In this document: in pieces, positions 1-9,266 of the stretch | How the letters are laid out: each line of letters opens with the position of its first letter | Position numbering within the stretch: position 1 is the first letter of the stretch | NCBI RefSeq assembly: GCF_910592395.1 | Contig: NC_088319.1 | Location: 2,912,001-2,976,000, forward strand | Direction: 5' to 3' | Origin: Lineus longissimus | Lineage: Eukaryota; Nemertea; Pilidiophora; Heteronemertea; Lineidae | Length of the DNA stretch: 64,000 nucleotides | The notes under the pieces: model-generated | What the model was told of the DNA's origin: nothing | The model's input: only the letters and a program-made list of their open reading frames with translations | Database searches by the model: none | Program-made: the position numbers and the translations under genes

Positions 1-450
1 TTGTTTGTCATCTCGTGTCGAACATTTGCTCTATTTTTCGCTTAAAAAGTGTATAAATATACATGTATGACAGATGGTGGTAAGAAATAAAGAAAAAGTA
101 TTTTTAAGAACATAATACTATTTACTATGTCATTAGGTATGCTGTATGAGATGATTCCCCCATCCATACATACATCCGTTCATAGCACACGTGTGCGCAA
201 TGACCCCCTAGATCCTGCCACTGATGTCGAACTGACATTTTGACACCTCGTTTACAGTTAGTGTTCAGCAAAATTACGGATGTAGAGCAAAAGCACGCGT
301 ACCCCACATCGGACACAGGTTTTTTAATCGGCGCGTATTTCAATCTGTTTGCACATAATGATCCTTTTAAAGCAGCACCCAGGAGCATCCTGGGTGCCAT
401 GCTGTTAAGGTACACCCAGCTTGGTCCTTGGTACACCTAAGGTGCACCCA
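1..450. mobile_element. Inverted-repeat element, right part, cut by window edge
   Basis: Interior and right arm (about 295-450) of the element described at 25095-25970; ends GGTGCACCCA at 450. The left arm lies outside the window. Confidence 0.65.
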
Positions 451-999
451 TGACGACATTTGCCCTTTCGACGACACTGACTGTATTGCATGTGTTAGGT
501 CGACTGAAATATTGTGAAGGATAGACACCTACATGTAGATGTAGGTGACACTAGTTAATTTGTTTTAGCTATATCGTGTATTCAAAAATGAAAGAAACAA
601 TCACATGCAAAAAAATTTCTGAAGAAAATCTGTTGAGAAACCCATTACCTTTACAGTATTCTAAACGGATTTTGATAGGTGCTATATAGGTTTTTCATGT
701 ATGATTTAAAAAGTTATTTTAGTTATATAGAGTTTCTATGTTTATAAAATACATAGACTACACTGTATATACTATATAGATTTTTTTTCACATGGGATCT
801 TATAGTTTATAGGTTGTCCTTTACAAACCCTATACAGGTGCTATACCGGTATAGATTTTATATAGCCTTTTTTGGCCATTTTTGGCCATTTTCTTTAAAT
901 ATTTGCTCCGGAGGATTTTGTCTGTGGTATAAGTTTGCAATGACACCATCAATATCTCGAGAAAGCAGGTAATCCAATCAAGAATTATATTGCGTGTAA
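451..999 (+). promoter_or_regulatory. Alpha-class sequence upstream of the PAN ORF
   Basis: A+T-rich non-coding DNA, repeated at about 25971-26519 and 52604-53154. Holds a near-palindrome CACCTACAT/ATGTAGGTG at about 527-548, several TATATAG-type steps, the palindrome CTATACCGGTATAG (about 843) and a tandem tttttggcca pair (about 869-890). Any promoter for the alpha PAN copies should lie here, but I see no convincing core element. Confidence 0.3.
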
Positions 1000-1386
1000 A
1001 TGCAATTCATGACTATATGGGAGTTATTGCTGGTCCTGACCAACATTGACAGAGCTCTAGCAAGTTTAGTGTTTTCCTCATTTCAATTCATGGCAATGGA
1101 CATTAACGGAACTGATAGCAATTTAACTTTCGCAATCTTACGAGTTCAGTCAATTCTTCGATGTGGTATGGCATGCTCGAATATTCAGATGTGCGTTGCC
1201 TTTTTCACCACCCCCCAGAACGGCCATGACCGCCATGATCAAACGGAAACCTGCCATCTTCACAAGGATGCTGCTACCAAGGACTGGACTTGCAGAGACG
1301 GGAAAACAGGGCATCGGCTTTGGAAAAAGCAGGTAGCCAATATTTCGGTTTTTATATTCGCAACCTATTTTGCAATAAAGACATAA
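1000..1386 (+). CDS. Secreted PAN/Apple-like domain ORF, copy 1 (alpha); putative exon 1
   Basis: 128 codons. A hydrophobic N-terminus (residues 4-21, preferable start Met4) ends in Ala-Leu-Ala before Ser22, a typical signal-peptase site. Residues 44-98 carry Cys55, 59, 65, 85 and 98 in the spacing C-x3-C-x5-C-x19-C-x12-C, with 'MCVAFF' and 'TCHL' resembling PAN/Apple domains (C..C...C.AF...C.L). PAN domains bind proteins or glycans outside the cell; the ligand here is unknown. Two N-glycosylation sequons (N36-G-T, N41-L-T) are present. A splice donor CAG|GTAGCC follows codon 111 at 1332/1333 in phase 0, so residues 112-128 may be read-through of an intron. AATAAA at 1373-1378 overlaps the end of the ORF. 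PAN assignment is from motif reading only. Confidence 0.6.
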   Translation: MQFMTIWELLLVLTNIDRALASLVFSSFQFMAMDINGTDSNLTFAILRVQSILRCGMACSNIQMCVAFFTTPQNGHDRHDQTETCHLHKDAATKDWTCRDGKTGHRLWKKQVANISVFIFATYFAIKT

Positions 1387-2732
1387 TTTGCTGTTGTTGC
1401 GTGCGCAACCGGTTAGACACTAGGACGGCGCTGCTTGCCCTACTGTCAAGCTCGCACTGGACTGTGTGATATCGGAATTTCGTTAGTCCTAGACTGGCTG
1501 CCTACCAGGGCTGAAGAAGCCATATTTAGTATATTTAGTGTGTTGGGTTTATTTACAGCTAGTATGAATGACTCGTTCTATGGAACGATCTCCATCATCC
1601 GCGCATTGCGCCCATAATTGTTAAAACTCAAATTTTCTTCAACGACGTTAACTGGTCGCCCGAGACTGGAATATGCAACTTTATGCAGCTGTTGAAACAA
1701 AAACCTAATTCTCGTGCGAATGCATGGCGTATAGTCAACTGAGGAATAAGGTGTACACCTACACTTCAACTTTGAGGGTAAATTATGGTCGTCTGATGAT
1801 TACTTCGATTCAACTGAACTGGTAAACATTTTTCACAAATATATGATAAATTACGTGAAACTGCACAATACAACTTTCAAATTCAGACCGACCTCTGCTT
1901 TAGGCGTACCTGTCTATAATGAAGTCGTATTTTAAGTCGTGCACTGCAATTTGGATAACCACTTCATTGTAGTTATCTTATACACTGATCCAATTTGATA
2001 TTATAAACATTACTGTAAAAATCCAGATGGAATGGCATAATGAAAACGTTCGTCGATTAACTGAATATTAGATAACTGTACGTAATTCAATATCGAGATG
2101 AGGTCGGAGAGGGACTCGGAGTGGGACTCGGAACGGGCCAAGGCTCAGATTTAGCGGAATCTGCAATAAACATTTGAAAAGTTCTATTAGTATCAATTTG
2201 CTGAAACCCATATATTTATCGACTTCGGAAAAAAAACAACCAACATGCATGACAAAATGATCTGCATTATTCTTCTCGGACCATTTCCACATCGGCTGTG
2301 GTGGGGAGAAGGCCAAACGTAGCAATTTTTACAAATAATTATCATATACATATTCTATAGCGATCTTTTCATGTGCATTGTTTTTGGGTGTTTCCGCTCA
2401 ATTTTACCATATTTCCCAGTTTTCCGCAGTTTTCGTAGATTCCGCTTAATTGCCCTGGCCGTCAGGATGATTTTCAGAGTGGCGCTCATTGTTGCCAACC
2501 TGTCTATAATATATACAGGGTGTACCAAAAAGGATGTATCCACCTATACGTAAATAATGGGTTTTTATAAACAGGATGAGTGCATTACTTATGAAGATTG
2601 TCTAATCAACAGAGAGAGACAGCCTTCCATCTCTCCCACAATGTAATGTATTAAAACCTAATTTCAACAATTTCATCCACTTCATTTAAAGCTGTCATAT
2701 CTTAACTTTTAACCGCCACGCCGAACTAGCAG
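1333..2732 (+). other. Intron-like stretch between the PAN ORF and the long frame
   Basis: Starts GTAGCC after CAG and ends in ...CTAGCAG before AGGGGC; TCTTAAC about 30 bases before the end could serve as branch point. Corresponding stretches lie at 9600-11001, 17110-18499, 26853-28254, 34861-36250, 45522-46657 and 53488-54901. Near its 5' end lie AATAAA (1373-1378) and a GT-rich run, a possible early poly(A) site. A small frame at 2371-2553 is conserved in most copies but stops early here, is deleted in unit 6 and is mirrored by an antisense frame, so I do not call it a gene. No known element recognised. Confidence 0.5.
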
Positions 2733-3836
2733 AGGGGCACCTATCGGTCGTACCGTGATGTAAGGATCTATGGCCAGTTCCCACCGTGGGCGGCATCAGT
2801 ATTTTACCTCACAGGGCTAAGTGTCATAGTCACAATGGCTCGTTTTCATTACTCCTTGAGTCCTTATCGTAACGTCTACGTCTACAGCCAAGATGATATC
2901 AGCGGAGATTTTAAACTGACGTATCATTTTCATTTTAACGAGCTCACATACATTGCTGGCGAATATGACAATGATGTCATAGGTGTTAGCACTCGTCGTG
3001 GACGGAAATCTGTCGCTGAAAAGTTGCGAGCATTTCAATTCGATTTGATTGAAAGTAGCAATTGCCCAGAGTTGATTCTACCGTATGGTGAACTTGAGAA
3101 AAGCCTCGGTCCAAAGAATTCGAGGTTCAAATATTTCAAAATGGTTTCATGTGGTGAGAATGTTTTCTTGGAGTTGACCTTTCGATGCAAATTTCAGCAG
3201 CACAAAAACAGGGGAAAAGACCTGTTTATGTCTTGGTTAAATTGGTATAAAATAGTAAACATAGGGTTTGTTCTTAAACTTCGGTATGTTAAAAGCCTAA
3301 AAGAGATAAATTACTCTCTTGTGCCTGAAGCCGAAAGTGCTTTATTATCTGATGTGGATAACATCATGTTAGAGGATATCCGATGTGATTTGAATGGTTA
3401 TCTCTATAAATCATCAGCTAAAACACACTCCATCACCATCTTAGAAAAACCGTACGAGTATAATAAATCCACGTCGATTATCTTACGTGATGATTTTTTC
3501 AGAAAATTGGGAGACTCTGCAATTCTGTCTTTGTTAGGATCATATAATGTCGTCGTTGAGGTTCATCGGGCGAAGTTCGTTACCATATTTTTAAGTAAGC
3601 GTCCTAAGGAGAGCTTTAGGCTGAATCCTAAGAATCACGCTCAATTTCTGTTTAGGTTGCAATTGGGACCATGCCTGGATGAATCCGAGGTGGAAGCTAA
3701 GAATACGTTATTGATGACCTTACGTGACCCTTTTGTCTCCAACCATTGGTTAATAGTCGGTGCGAATGAAAGATTATTTGCCTGGCCCAAATTCGCTACT
3801 GGTAAGCAAATGACCGCAAAGGTATTTACTCTGTAA
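2733..3836 (+). CDS. Unrecognised conserved domain, copy 1; putative exon 2
   Basis: Frame open from just after a TAG at 2727-2729 to TAA at 3834-3836. Only this copy has an ATG (2835, giving 333 residues); the other six have GTG there. A phase-0 acceptor (CAG|AGG, 2732/2733) would join it in frame to the PAN exon and add 34 residues with a short hydrophobic run before the 'FHYSLSPYRN' start of the main domain. The domain is mixed alpha/beta in look, has five cysteines, a WLNWYK motif near the middle and a charged C-terminus ending 'KVFTL'. I recognise no family. It is not an RT, integrase or transposase by motif. AATAAA at 4132-4137 is a possible terminator of the transcript. Confidence 0.6.
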   Translation, partial: RGTYRSYRDVRIYGQFPPWAASVFYLTGLSVIVTMARFHYSLSPYRNVYVYSQDDISGDFKLTYHFHFNELTYIAGEYDNDVIGVSTRRGRKSVAEKLRAFQFDLIESSNCPELILPYGELEKSLGPKNSRFKYFKMVSCGENVFLELTFRCKFQQHKNRGKDLFMSWLNWYKIVNIGFVLKLRYVKSLKEINYSLVPEAESALLSDVDNIMLEDIRCDLNGYLYKSSAKTHSITILEKPYEYNKSTSIILRDDFFRKLGDSAILSLLGSYNVVVEVHRAKFVTIFLSKRPKESFRLNPKNHAQFLFRLQLGPCLDESEVEAKNTLLMTLRDPFVSNHWLIVGANERLFAWPKFATGKQMTAKVFTL

Positions 3837-4636
3837 CAAAGTACTCGGGTGGACTTATATTGTTTATAAAGCTGAGCTGCACGAACAAATCTCACAGTAG
3901 CTGATTAAGAAACTAAGATGAGACGGATACGGCACAGCTATGGATGCAATATTTCTGACTGCTACTATGTCTAATAATTCACTACGTTATCTTTTCGGAA
4001 TTTGCACACTAGAATCTTTGTCTAAATTCTTATATCTACTATATATTATAGTAATGAAACACAGCCTTGGGCAGCCGGTGTCATATTATAGTTGACCAGG
4101 TTTAGGAGCATTGGTTAGGCAAGAGTCTTTAAATAAAAAATTTGAAAGACTCTCAGACTGGTTGAAAGACTCTGGTCAGGCAAATCCCAAGGATACTAAG
4201 TAATCTTGTTCTGAGCAACACCACTATCTTTTAATAAATGTGATGTGGTCACATTCCGGAGTTCAACTAAGTGCCCTTGGTCAGAACGATATGAAAACAC
4301 TATGAGCAAGTCGATGACTCTCATTTGAATGACGGTCGCCGTATTTGAAAGATCATCTTTCAAATGAGAGTCTGGAAAGAGTCAGTTCGAACACTAAACT
4401 GTTATTGCAATACAACGCAATAGTTTGAAATTGAAAGTGAAAGAAAGCGTTATTCGGAGGTTTCAGCTTGCATCTTCTTTTATTGACGGTCATGGCCTCT
4501 ATGGACCATATAATACAATCCATCAGAATACAATACGGCCGGAGACCTTTTCCAGGGGGACATTTTCCACTTCTACACTGGATTGTGTGACCCAGTTCAA
4601 TTTTGTCATCGATCAATTGAGTTCACCATCGCGTTG
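3837..4636 (+). other. 3' flank of the long frame
   Basis: Non-coding. Contains AATAAA at 4132-4137 and a second near 4233, either of which could end the transcript. In middle class I (units 1 and 5) a segment of about 250 bp found in units 3, 4, 6 and 7 is missing near 4034. A perfect 14 bp inverted repeat (GACTCTCATTTGAA, 4316-4329 and 4359-4372; 37838-37851 and 37881-37894 in unit 5) is degraded in class II units. Confidence 0.4.
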
Positions 4637-4850
4637 CAAAGATATCTGGTCGATCATCTTCATCGAATCGGAGTTTACGTCCTCATTTCAAAGATGTCTG
4701 GTCGCCGTCGTCACCGAGTTGGAGTTCATGCTAACGTTCGTGTTTCAACGATCGCTGGTCGAGTGCAGTCACCGAGTCGGAGCTTCTGACCACGTTTCAA
4801 CGATCTCAGGTTGATTATCGTCACCGAGTCGGAGTTCATGCAAATCTTTT
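4637..4850 (+). repeat. Four-copy ~53 bp minisatellite, unit 1
   Basis: Four imperfect tandem copies at 4637-4688, 4689-4745, 4746-4797 and 4798-4850, each with a core like 'caccgagtcggagtt' and starting CAAAGAT or CAACGAT. The block is open in two frames, but the flanks are not obviously coding. Confidence 0.8.
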
Positions 4851-5520
4851 GATCGTTGTGTTTGTATTTTTTATGTCTATTTTAGACTACTTCTCAATGT
4901 TGGCTAGATGCATGATTTGCTGTAATGTTATCATTAATCCTGTGGTTTTGGTCATCATTTAATCGCGAGGCTTACAAGCGTCCTGGGATCACTTGATGAG
5001 CATGAATAATTGGTGAGATAGAAGACATTTGCCAGTAAGTTGAAGTGTGATTTAGATTCGATCTAAACCTTCCGACGTCCGCGTTCATTCACGTATATAT
5101 GGTCAGGTCAGCTAGCGTCTGCTATCTCATGTCATCACTCCATTCCCGATTGAGGGTCCCATGGAATCGCATCGTTTAGCTCAACTCTACTCATTGGACT
5201 TTTTTAAATTGTATGGCTTGCGATTCTGTCAGGTCCGGCCAGTGGAGACCAGTTTGCCACTGGCAAACCTGCAGACCAGTGCAACCTGCTCAGAGTCCGA
5301 CAATCGGCGACTAAACCGGTACCCCAACCACAGTCTTTGACTTTTGGGTGGAGGGTGGCCAGACACCCAGATGGAACTAAAACCAATCTCCATCTTCAGA
5401 GCTGATGAGCTCATTGTCCAGCCCTTGGCCATCTATCGACTCCTGTAGTGGAGATGGGCTCCACAAGGAGTTACCCAGCCCGTGAATCAACATGGCAAGG
5501 AAACAACGAAATCCATACCG
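4851..5520 (+). other. Spacer between minisatellite and endonuclease remnant (class I)
   Basis: Includes the palindrome GTTTGCCACTGGCAAAC (about 5255-5271). The 5200-5520 part is shared only with unit 5 (38728-39042) and replaces the class II sequence that holds the N-terminal endonuclease segment; it may be a diverged 5' part of the same retroelement, but I cannot read it as protein. Several short antisense frames here look like chance. Confidence 0.3.
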
Positions 5521-6433
5521 GACTCCAGACTCTTCTTGAGTGGTCAACATTCCTAGCGTGGGCATGGAACGACAGGTTTGGTTCATAAGGACACCGCCCC
5601 AGCAGTTCTGAAAGCAACTAATTGGTAGCCCCTATTGCACCAACTGTGAAATTACTAAAAACTAACCAGTATTCAGTTGTTCCAAAAAAAGGGAGGTAAA
5701 ACTACCATTAAAATGGTTAAGAATTACCATTTTGATAGTTAAAACAACTAATTTCACAGTCAGTGCAATAGCAACTACATGTACCAGAGTAGTAAAACAT
5801 AGCTACAATTAGTTACTTTTACTATTTAATTTTAAAAAGAGTACTGACCAGTCTCCAACCGTATGATGACTGTGAGGATCAGTGCAAAACCATTCAACCT
5901 GTCAGTTGTCCAGATCTACGCTCCAACAAGCTATGGATCCGAGGACAGGATGAATGGCTTTTACGACGATTTCATGGCTACTATGCAGTCTCTCTCAAAG
6001 CAGGACATTATTCTGGTAGTCGGGGGCTGTAACGCAATAATCGGCACTGACGCCTCAGACTTATTGAAAGGCAACGTCGGGAGATTTTCCTCAGGAGTAA
6101 CATTAAGAGGGGCCTCCGGCTAACTGAATTTGCTAGATTCCACGAACTCGCCATATAGCCAACACCTTCCAGCCTCAAAAACTCAGTCGAAAGACAACCT
6201 GGCATTCACCTAGTGGTAATACACACAACAAGATCGACTACCTTATGGTTACGAAAAGGTTCATGAGCAGCATCAACATGGCTAAGACCAGGACCTATCC
6301 AGGAGCAGATGTTGGATTTGACCATGAGCCTATCCTCAACCCAATGGCGCTTTTACTATCCTCATGGCAAGCTACAATCCACGCCCGAGTTGTCCCTTTG
6401 AGATACTGTATTATGCTAAATGACCTTGAATAA
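5521..6433 (+). pseudogene. RTE-type LINE endonuclease fragment, unit 1
   Basis: Remnant of an apurinic-like endonuclease of the kind found in RTE-clade LINEs and 'craniofacial development protein 2-like' genes, which nicks target DNA for retrotransposition. Readable pieces: a short N-terminal part around 5521-5630, then from 5863 'MMTVRISAKPFNLSVVQIYA', then 'IDYLMVTKRFMSS' and 'YPGADVGFDHEP' near 6236-6330. The usual Gly-Asp-x-Asn catalytic motif reads Gly-Gly-Cys-Asn and the Ser of the SDH motif is Phe. Stops, frameshifts and a hairpin insertion interrupt it. No reverse transcriptase follows. Clearly dead. Confidence 0.85.
5632..5771. mobile_element. Foldback/MITE-like hairpin inside the endonuclease, unit 1
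   Basis: Arms CTATTGCAC..ACTGTGAAATTA and its reverse complement lie at the two ends, with a second nested inverted repeat (aactaccatt...gatagtt) inside. It splits the endonuclease reading frame at the same codon in every unit, so insertion came before amplification. The inserted DNA may extend to about 5851; imperfect 6 bp repeats (attgg / ctgac) flank it. Confidence 0.65.
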
Positions 6434-7747
6434 CGTGTGACAGTGAGAGACTGATATTTCTGCTCATATGGCGGAATTTCAAATGTTAATTGCTTAAAGG
6501 AATTGGCGGCTTTTTATTGCAGTTTGTTTTTTTTTCCTCAGGTTCATAATGAGTAAACTATTTTTCTCAACGAGTTTGATGCTTTTCCAATTTTTATTCC
6601 AGCTCTTAGATAGTAGAAAAATGCGTCATTCGTTATTTCTGGTACGTACACGTCTTGGCGCGAAAGGCTTTTCCCGCCACGTGAGTGCACGCTGATATTC
6701 GAGTTCACATATGAACCCCGCTATCAAGACGCAACGTCATTTCCATTTATCTTCGCACTTGCGGGGTAACCAAGCGCCATCAGCGTGACGACAGAAATTC
6801 GAGATCAGCACCAAGAGGTCACAGGGTAGATCCATGGCTCCAGGAAACGCCTTACTAGTGCATCGTTCCACGTGGAAATGGTCGACGCACGGAGAGCTAA
6901 CTCGGGTCAAATCGGAGTCAAAATCGAAAAAGGGTGATAATTCAGTCAGATTTTGAAATTTCCTCTTTTTGTGCAATTTGTTGATGGAAACTACTTACTA
7001 TATAGATTAAAAATAAGTGACTGGGCAGCCGACAGCTGAATAATATTGCCCTTAATAATGCCAATGGTCTTTTAATGCCAACCCGCTTTAAAGTCTTAAT
7101 TGGGCATCTCATAAAACATAACCCCTGCTGGAATGCAAACAGGATTTTAAAAGTAGGAAGCAGATGTTTAGACGTTTATGCTATACCCGATTAAACGACT
7201 GATAAAACGATAGAGATAATATATACTTGTTCACAAAACTGAATAAGATCTTAACGATCTCATACATAACTTATCTCGATTTTGGCCCGTGAGAGCCTCT
7301 ATAATTGATTCCTGTCGCATGCAGTTACCTGCGATGACCACCGTAAACATGGTAAATGTGTGAGTTTTGTCACATGCAGTCATGATCACCGGTCGTAGTG
7401 ACAAAAAGCACTAGTCTGCTTTAGTTTCAATGATCTGGATACGCAAGCTACGTAACTACATTTTGTATATCAACATGCGCATGGGGTCTGATTCTAATCT
7501 GCGATATCGATTTTCAAAGCACTCGACGACAAAAAATTAAGGTTTTCTTTGATAATTCAATTTAATCAAATGCAATTATTGACGCTGGTTGTGTTGTTAT
7601 TCATTAAACGTTGTCTTGTTAAAGCTACAGTTATCGTGTCATGAGAATCTATTGCATCGATTGTGTCTGTTGCAGCAGAACTAGGAGGTGACTAAGAATG
7701 CTATTTTCGGCCTTTTTCCTGATCAGTGTGGTAGCGCAGCCAGTCTC
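6434..7747 (+). other. Distal class-a spacer
   Basis: Non-coding as far as I can tell. Equivalents run from 14592 to 15286 (about 400 bp deleted), 31877 to 33050, and 39961 to 44440 (split by the 3.2 kb insert). Short frames on either strand around 6737-6976 are not consistent between units. Nothing recognised. Confidence 0.3.
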
Positions 7748-7936
7748 ATGATGTGGGGAAAAATATTTCTTTCCGTCATCATGTCGACTGTTTTCCCCGA
7801 CAACAGAGAGTCACAACAGCAGCTCCGGCTCTATAGAGGCGCGGATCAGGAATTAAAGAGGCTAATTGTGCTTCGGAATAGGATCCGAGGCTTAGGGTCT
7901 ATATTGAGATACCAAAACCATTTACCTTGTTGCTAA
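7748..7936 (+). CDS. Small ORF with signal-like N-terminus, unit 1
   Basis: 62 codons from the first of two ATGs. The start 'MMWGKIFLSVIMSTVF' could be a short signal or anchor segment, followed by a basic, Gln/Arg-rich part ending in Cys-Cys. A single base change gives an earlier stop than in the other class-a copies. A second frame just upstream (from about 7698) also looks like a signal peptide ('MLFSAFFLISVV') and stops at once. Class-b units lack the segment. Could be a decayed exon or chance. Confidence 0.25.
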   Translation: MMWGKIFLSVIMSTVFPDNRESQQQLRLYRGADQELKRLIVLRNRIRGLGSILRYQNHLPCC

Positions 7937-8144
7937 AATTTCGTCGAAACCTGCGCTGGTTTTCAAATCTAAAATACCTTTTTTTCGGTATTCAAAATTT
8001 GTGAGATTAATATATTTTGGAATTGATTTACTTTTGGCAAGCTATTGACCAAACAAAGCCGGATATGCCAAATTATTCTTTTCGCATGGTAAATGTGTGC
8101 TTTTACCTTTGATATATGTTGTTATGAATCACGTGTACGCTCTA

Positions 8145-8228
8145 CAGGCCCTGAATTATTTTCCTTTGGACAATAGAATTCTATTGTGTATCCATTGTGT
8201 GAAGGAAAATAATTTTTGGGCCACCCTG
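8145..8228. mobile_element. 84 bp TA-flanked MITE, unit 1
   Basis: Starts CAGG, ends CCTG, and is flanked by TA (8143-8144, 8229-8230). Arms share ATTATTTTCCTT and its complement, and the centre is the perfect palindrome CAATAGAATTCTATTG. Class-b units have the uninterrupted site (ctcTAttaaacg) at 24524, 51449 and 59687, proving insertion. TA duplication and CAGGGTG-type ends fit a Tc1/mariner-type non-autonomous element. Confidence 0.85.
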
Positions 8229-8888
8229 TATAAAACGTCCTTGGTTTCAGTTGATGTGTCTGGCATTTGACCGACGAATGTTTGGGGTCAGCGCTGACAG
8301 CAGTGTTAAAGTATGTTATTTGTACACAAATGCATTTGAGATATACATGTACGCTCGTGCCATGCAAAATGCTGCATTTTAACATAACCAGGAGGCTCTT
8401 GTTTGAGTTTCAAAAAACTCTCAGTTCCGCAAAGAGAAAGAGGCCAAATATGATTTGTGACACTAAATGTATTTTTGAATGCCACTTCGACAATCAAATC
8501 GTCATTGATCCATTCCCGAAATATGCTTCTTTTAACAGAAAATTCGCGTTAAGGAAGTTTACACAAATTTCGCGAGTAGGTCATGATCGCGAAAACATTC
8601 CACCGCAAAAATCCTTTCCTTTTCAGCAAGAATTCCATGTCATTGTTGCCATAATGGCATTTCATCCAGCCACTGGCCCTATTTCGATCGAGGTGATTAA
8701 AGAGACTGCGTATATAGTGTACCCTTCGCAATTAGCACGTATCGTACTAAAAACCTCTGATTCCACACGTCTTGAATAGTGCCCAAGAATCTTTGGTCCC
8801 GGGTGCACCTTAATTTGGGTGTCCTTAACTACAATAAGGTTCCTTATGCACACCCAGTTTGAAATTGGCACCGATTAAAAAACCGGTT
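8229..8888 (+). other. End of distal class-a linker with left arm of the TIR element
   Basis: A 170-codon frame runs through 8267-8779, but other class-a units read only parts of it, and class b has an 8 bp indel in the middle, so it is probably not coding. Around 8800-8888 lies a decayed left arm of the inverted-repeat element described at 25095-25970. Equivalents: 15768-16400 and 33532-34151. Confidence 0.35.
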
Positions 8889-8950
8889 AAAAATGGTATG
8901 TTTGTCTTCAATTGAAGCAAATCTGAACATTTGCTCTATTTCCCCCTTAA

Positions 8951-9032
8951 AATCTTACGAGTTCAGTCAATTCTTCGATATGGAGAGCTATGCTCGACGA
9001 TATATTCAGATGTGTGTTGCCTTTTTCACCAC
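8951..9032 (+). pseudogene. Fragment of the PAN exon in the beta linker, unit 2
   Basis: About 82 bp matching the middle of the PAN exon (from 'aatcttacgagttcag' to 'tttttcaccac'), including the codons around Cys55-Cys65, with a few changes and a 2-3 bp indel. It lies 235 bp before the real exon. Absent from alpha linkers. Confidence 0.8.
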
Positions 9033-9266
9033 ATAAAATACACTAAAAGCCTATAGAATTTGTTCATCTTATAGTAGATAGGTTGTCCTTTACAAACCCT
9101 ATACAGATGCTATAACGGTTTAGATTCTATATAACCTTTGGACCATTTTCTTTAAAGATTTGCAACAGAGAGTTTTGTCTGTGGCATTAATTTGCGATAA
9201 CACCATCAATATCTTGAGAAAGAAGGTCGTCAAGAATTCTAAATGTTGAGTTCGTAAACCTTGTGA

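Larger units (their letters stand above)
1..8888 (+). repeat. Unit 1 (upstream alpha, middle I, distal a)
   Basis: Left-truncated by the window edge. Layout: alpha linker 1-999, PAN exon 1000-1332, intron-like 1333-2732, long frame 2733-3836, 3' flank 3837-4636, minisatellite 4637-4850, endonuclease remnant 5521-6433 with a hairpin at 5632-5771, distal class-a segment 6434-8888 with a small ORF at 7748-7936 and a TA-MITE at 8145-8228. The middle (about 4030-6480) is nearly the same as that of unit 5 and clearly different from the other five units. Confidence 0.9.

Noticed and set aside
2355-2553. Conserved 60-106 codon frames on both strands in the intron-like stretch
   Set aside because: The two strands mirror each other, unit 1 has a stop from one base change, unit 6 has it deleted, and no start or splice context fits. 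Probably chance frames in copied DNA.
2800-2816. Alternative acceptor ...CACAG before 'ggctaag'
   Set aside because: Joined to the PAN donor in phase 0 it reads Gly-stop, and units 2 and 4 have lost the AG.
4637-4850. CRISPR-like array
   Set aside because: Only four contiguous imperfect repeats without spacers, in a eukaryotic context.
2514-8230. TACAGGGTGTACC near 2514 and GGCCACCCTGTA near 8219 as ends of one 5.7 kb transposon
   Set aside because: The right motif belongs to the 84 bp MITE with its own left end and empty sites; the similarity at 2514 is short.
8267-8779. 170-codon frame in the distal linker of unit 1
   Set aside because: Other class-a units break it, and class b carries an 8 bp indel that shifts the frame; no coding pattern.
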